NCBI RefSeq assembly: GCF_014204945.1
Contig: NZ_JACHMN010000002.1
Span: 496,001-560,000 of the forward strand
Direction: 5' to 3'
Origin: Allocatelliglobosispora scoriae
Lineage (GTDB): Bacteria > Actinomycetota > Actinomycetes > Mycobacteriales > Micromonosporaceae
DNA length: 64,000 bases
In this document: piece by piece, positions 63,218-64,000 of the stretch
Numbering within the stretch: position 1 is the stretch's first letter
Layout: each line of letters starts with the position of its first letter
Translations under genes and position numbers: made by a program
Notes under the pieces: model-generated
Seen by the model: the letters and a program-made list of their open reading frames with translations, nothing else
Told to the model about the DNA's origin: nothing
Databases searched by the model: none

Positions 63218-64000
63218 ATGGACCTGGAGATACGGCATCTGAGAGTGCTGCGGGCGATCGCGGACACCGGCAGTGTGACAAAAGCAGCGTCGCTTCTCGG
63301 GCTGGCCCAGCCTGCTGTCACCGCGCAGCTCCAACGGATCGAGCGAGCGCTGGGCGGCCCTCTCTTCGACCGCGACCGACGCGGGGCCACACCGACGGCG
63401 CTCGGGGAGCTCGTGCTCGCCCGCGCCCGGGTGGTGCTGCCCGCGATGAAGGGCCTCCAGGAGGACGCGGCGCAGCTCGCCGGTCACCGGTCCCGGCCGA
63501 CCCAGTGGCGCATCGGCGCGGTCAACGGACCGATCCTCGGCGGCCTCATCTCCCGGCTCGCCTCGCTGGAGGACAGCTTGGAGGTGCTGACCCATCCGTC
63601 GCACTGGGCCGACAAGCTCGCCGAGATGGCCGCCGAGCGCAAGCTCGACTTCTGCATCGTCGGCGTCTGCGGCGACACCATCCCCGGCCCGGCCGAGAGC
63701 GGCCTGGTGTGGCGCGAGATCGCGACCGACGCCATTTTCGTGATGCTGCCGGAAACGCATCCATTGGCCCGGCGCTGGGAGATCGACCTGGCGGAGCTGT
63801 CGGATGCGCAGTGGGCGAGCATGCCCGGCGACGGCTGCTTCGGCGACTGCTTCGCCGCCGCCTGCGCGCGATCGGGCTTCTCCCCCCGCACCATGTACGA
63901 GATGGACTTCGGCAACGCCATCGACGTGGTGCTGGCGGGGCATGCCGTGGGGCTGTGCAAGGCGACCTTCCGCCGGGTGGATGGCGTCGCGACGGTGCCG
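63218..64000 (+). CDS. LysR-family transcriptional regulator (cut by window edge)
   Basis: The first 261 codons of a LysR regulator. AAGGAG lies five bases before the ATG. The N-terminal winged helix (LRVLRAIADTGSVTKAASLLGLAQPAVTAQLQRIE, residues 8-42) and the start of the substrate-binding domain (WRIGAVNGPILGGLISRL, then LDFCIVGV) are clear. The 200 bases upstream are AT-rich and probably hold its promoter. The target is unknown. Confidence 0.88.
   Translation, partial: MDLEIRHLRVLRAIADTGSVTKAASLLGLAQPAVTAQLQRIERALGGPLFDRDRRGATPTALGELVLARARVVLPAMKGLQEDAAQLAGHRSRPTQWRIGAVNGPILGGLISRLASLEDSLEVLTHPSHWADKLAEMAAERKLDFCIVGVCGDTIPGPAESGLVWREIATDAIFVMLPETHPLARRWEIDLAELSDAQWASMPGDGCFGDCFAAACARSGFSPRTMYEMDFGNAIDVVLAGHAVGLCKATFRRVDGVATVP

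Overview
The window is about 64 kb of high-GC DNA with frequent GTG and TTG starts, many ATGA/GTGA stop-start overlaps, IdeR/DmdR-type iron boxes and many secreted proteins. This points to a mycelial actinomycete. A Micromonosporaceae-like host is my inference; no rRNA or other marker gene is present to prove it. I see no tRNA, rRNA or CRISPR array.

Region 1 (1-14.3 kb) is mostly exported proteins: small secreted proteins, an S8 protease and a GH172 (DUF2961) enzyme that both end in FG-GAP/VCBS repeats, a LacI regulator, the helicase HrpB, a lipoprotein gene between inverted repeats, and a polyester hydrolase of the bacterial cutinase/PETase type. Region 2 (14.3-33 kb) is assorted single genes and small operons: a LAL regulator, a PLD-family protein, an RHH-ClpN protein coupled to a catalytically odd asparaginase homologue, a TIR protein with six near-identical 32-residue repeats, carbonic anhydrase, PAP2, an MFS/TetR pair with a clear operator, an M3 peptidase, and remnants of a phosphotransferase and a metallo-beta-lactamase-fold gene.

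Region 3 (33.1-42.5 kb) is iron linked: a formyltransferase behind an iron box, a squalene/phytoene-synthase-like gene, and a FecCD-type importer divergent from a heterodimeric ABC exporter across a near-consensus iron box.

Region 4 (42.5-58 kb) is the highlight. Sixteen same-strand genes, nearly all overlapping or closely spaced, start with transaldolase, DegT aminotransferase, sugar nucleotidyltransferase, GHMP kinase, Gfo/Idh oxidoreductase, SIS isomerase, SDR epimerase, UDPGDH-like dehydrogenase and GmhB-like phosphatase. This matches, class by class and in order (R-S-O-P-Z-N-M-L-K, read in reverse), the octose block of the lincomycin and celesticetin clusters. No lincosamide adenylation enzyme, carrier domain, condensing enzyme or thiol-tailoring gene is visible. 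Instead there is a stand-alone class II aminoacyl-tRNA-synthetase-like enzyme (SerRS / amino acid:carrier-protein-ligase type), a GT4 glycosyltransferase, a second Gfo/Idh protein, an aldo-keto reductase and a NodIJ/DrrAB-type exporter. A lincosamide/aminoglycoside-type nucleotidyltransferase lies just upstream and may give self-resistance. I read this as a candidate cluster for a new amino-octose natural product, perhaps aminoacylated.

Region 5 (58-63 kb) is a polymorphic-toxin locus on the minus strand in AT-richer DNA: an N-terminally truncated RHS protein with HINT domain and toxin tip, its probable immunity gene, several broken immunity-like genes, and a decayed second HINT fragment. The window ends in a LysR-type regulator cut by the edge.
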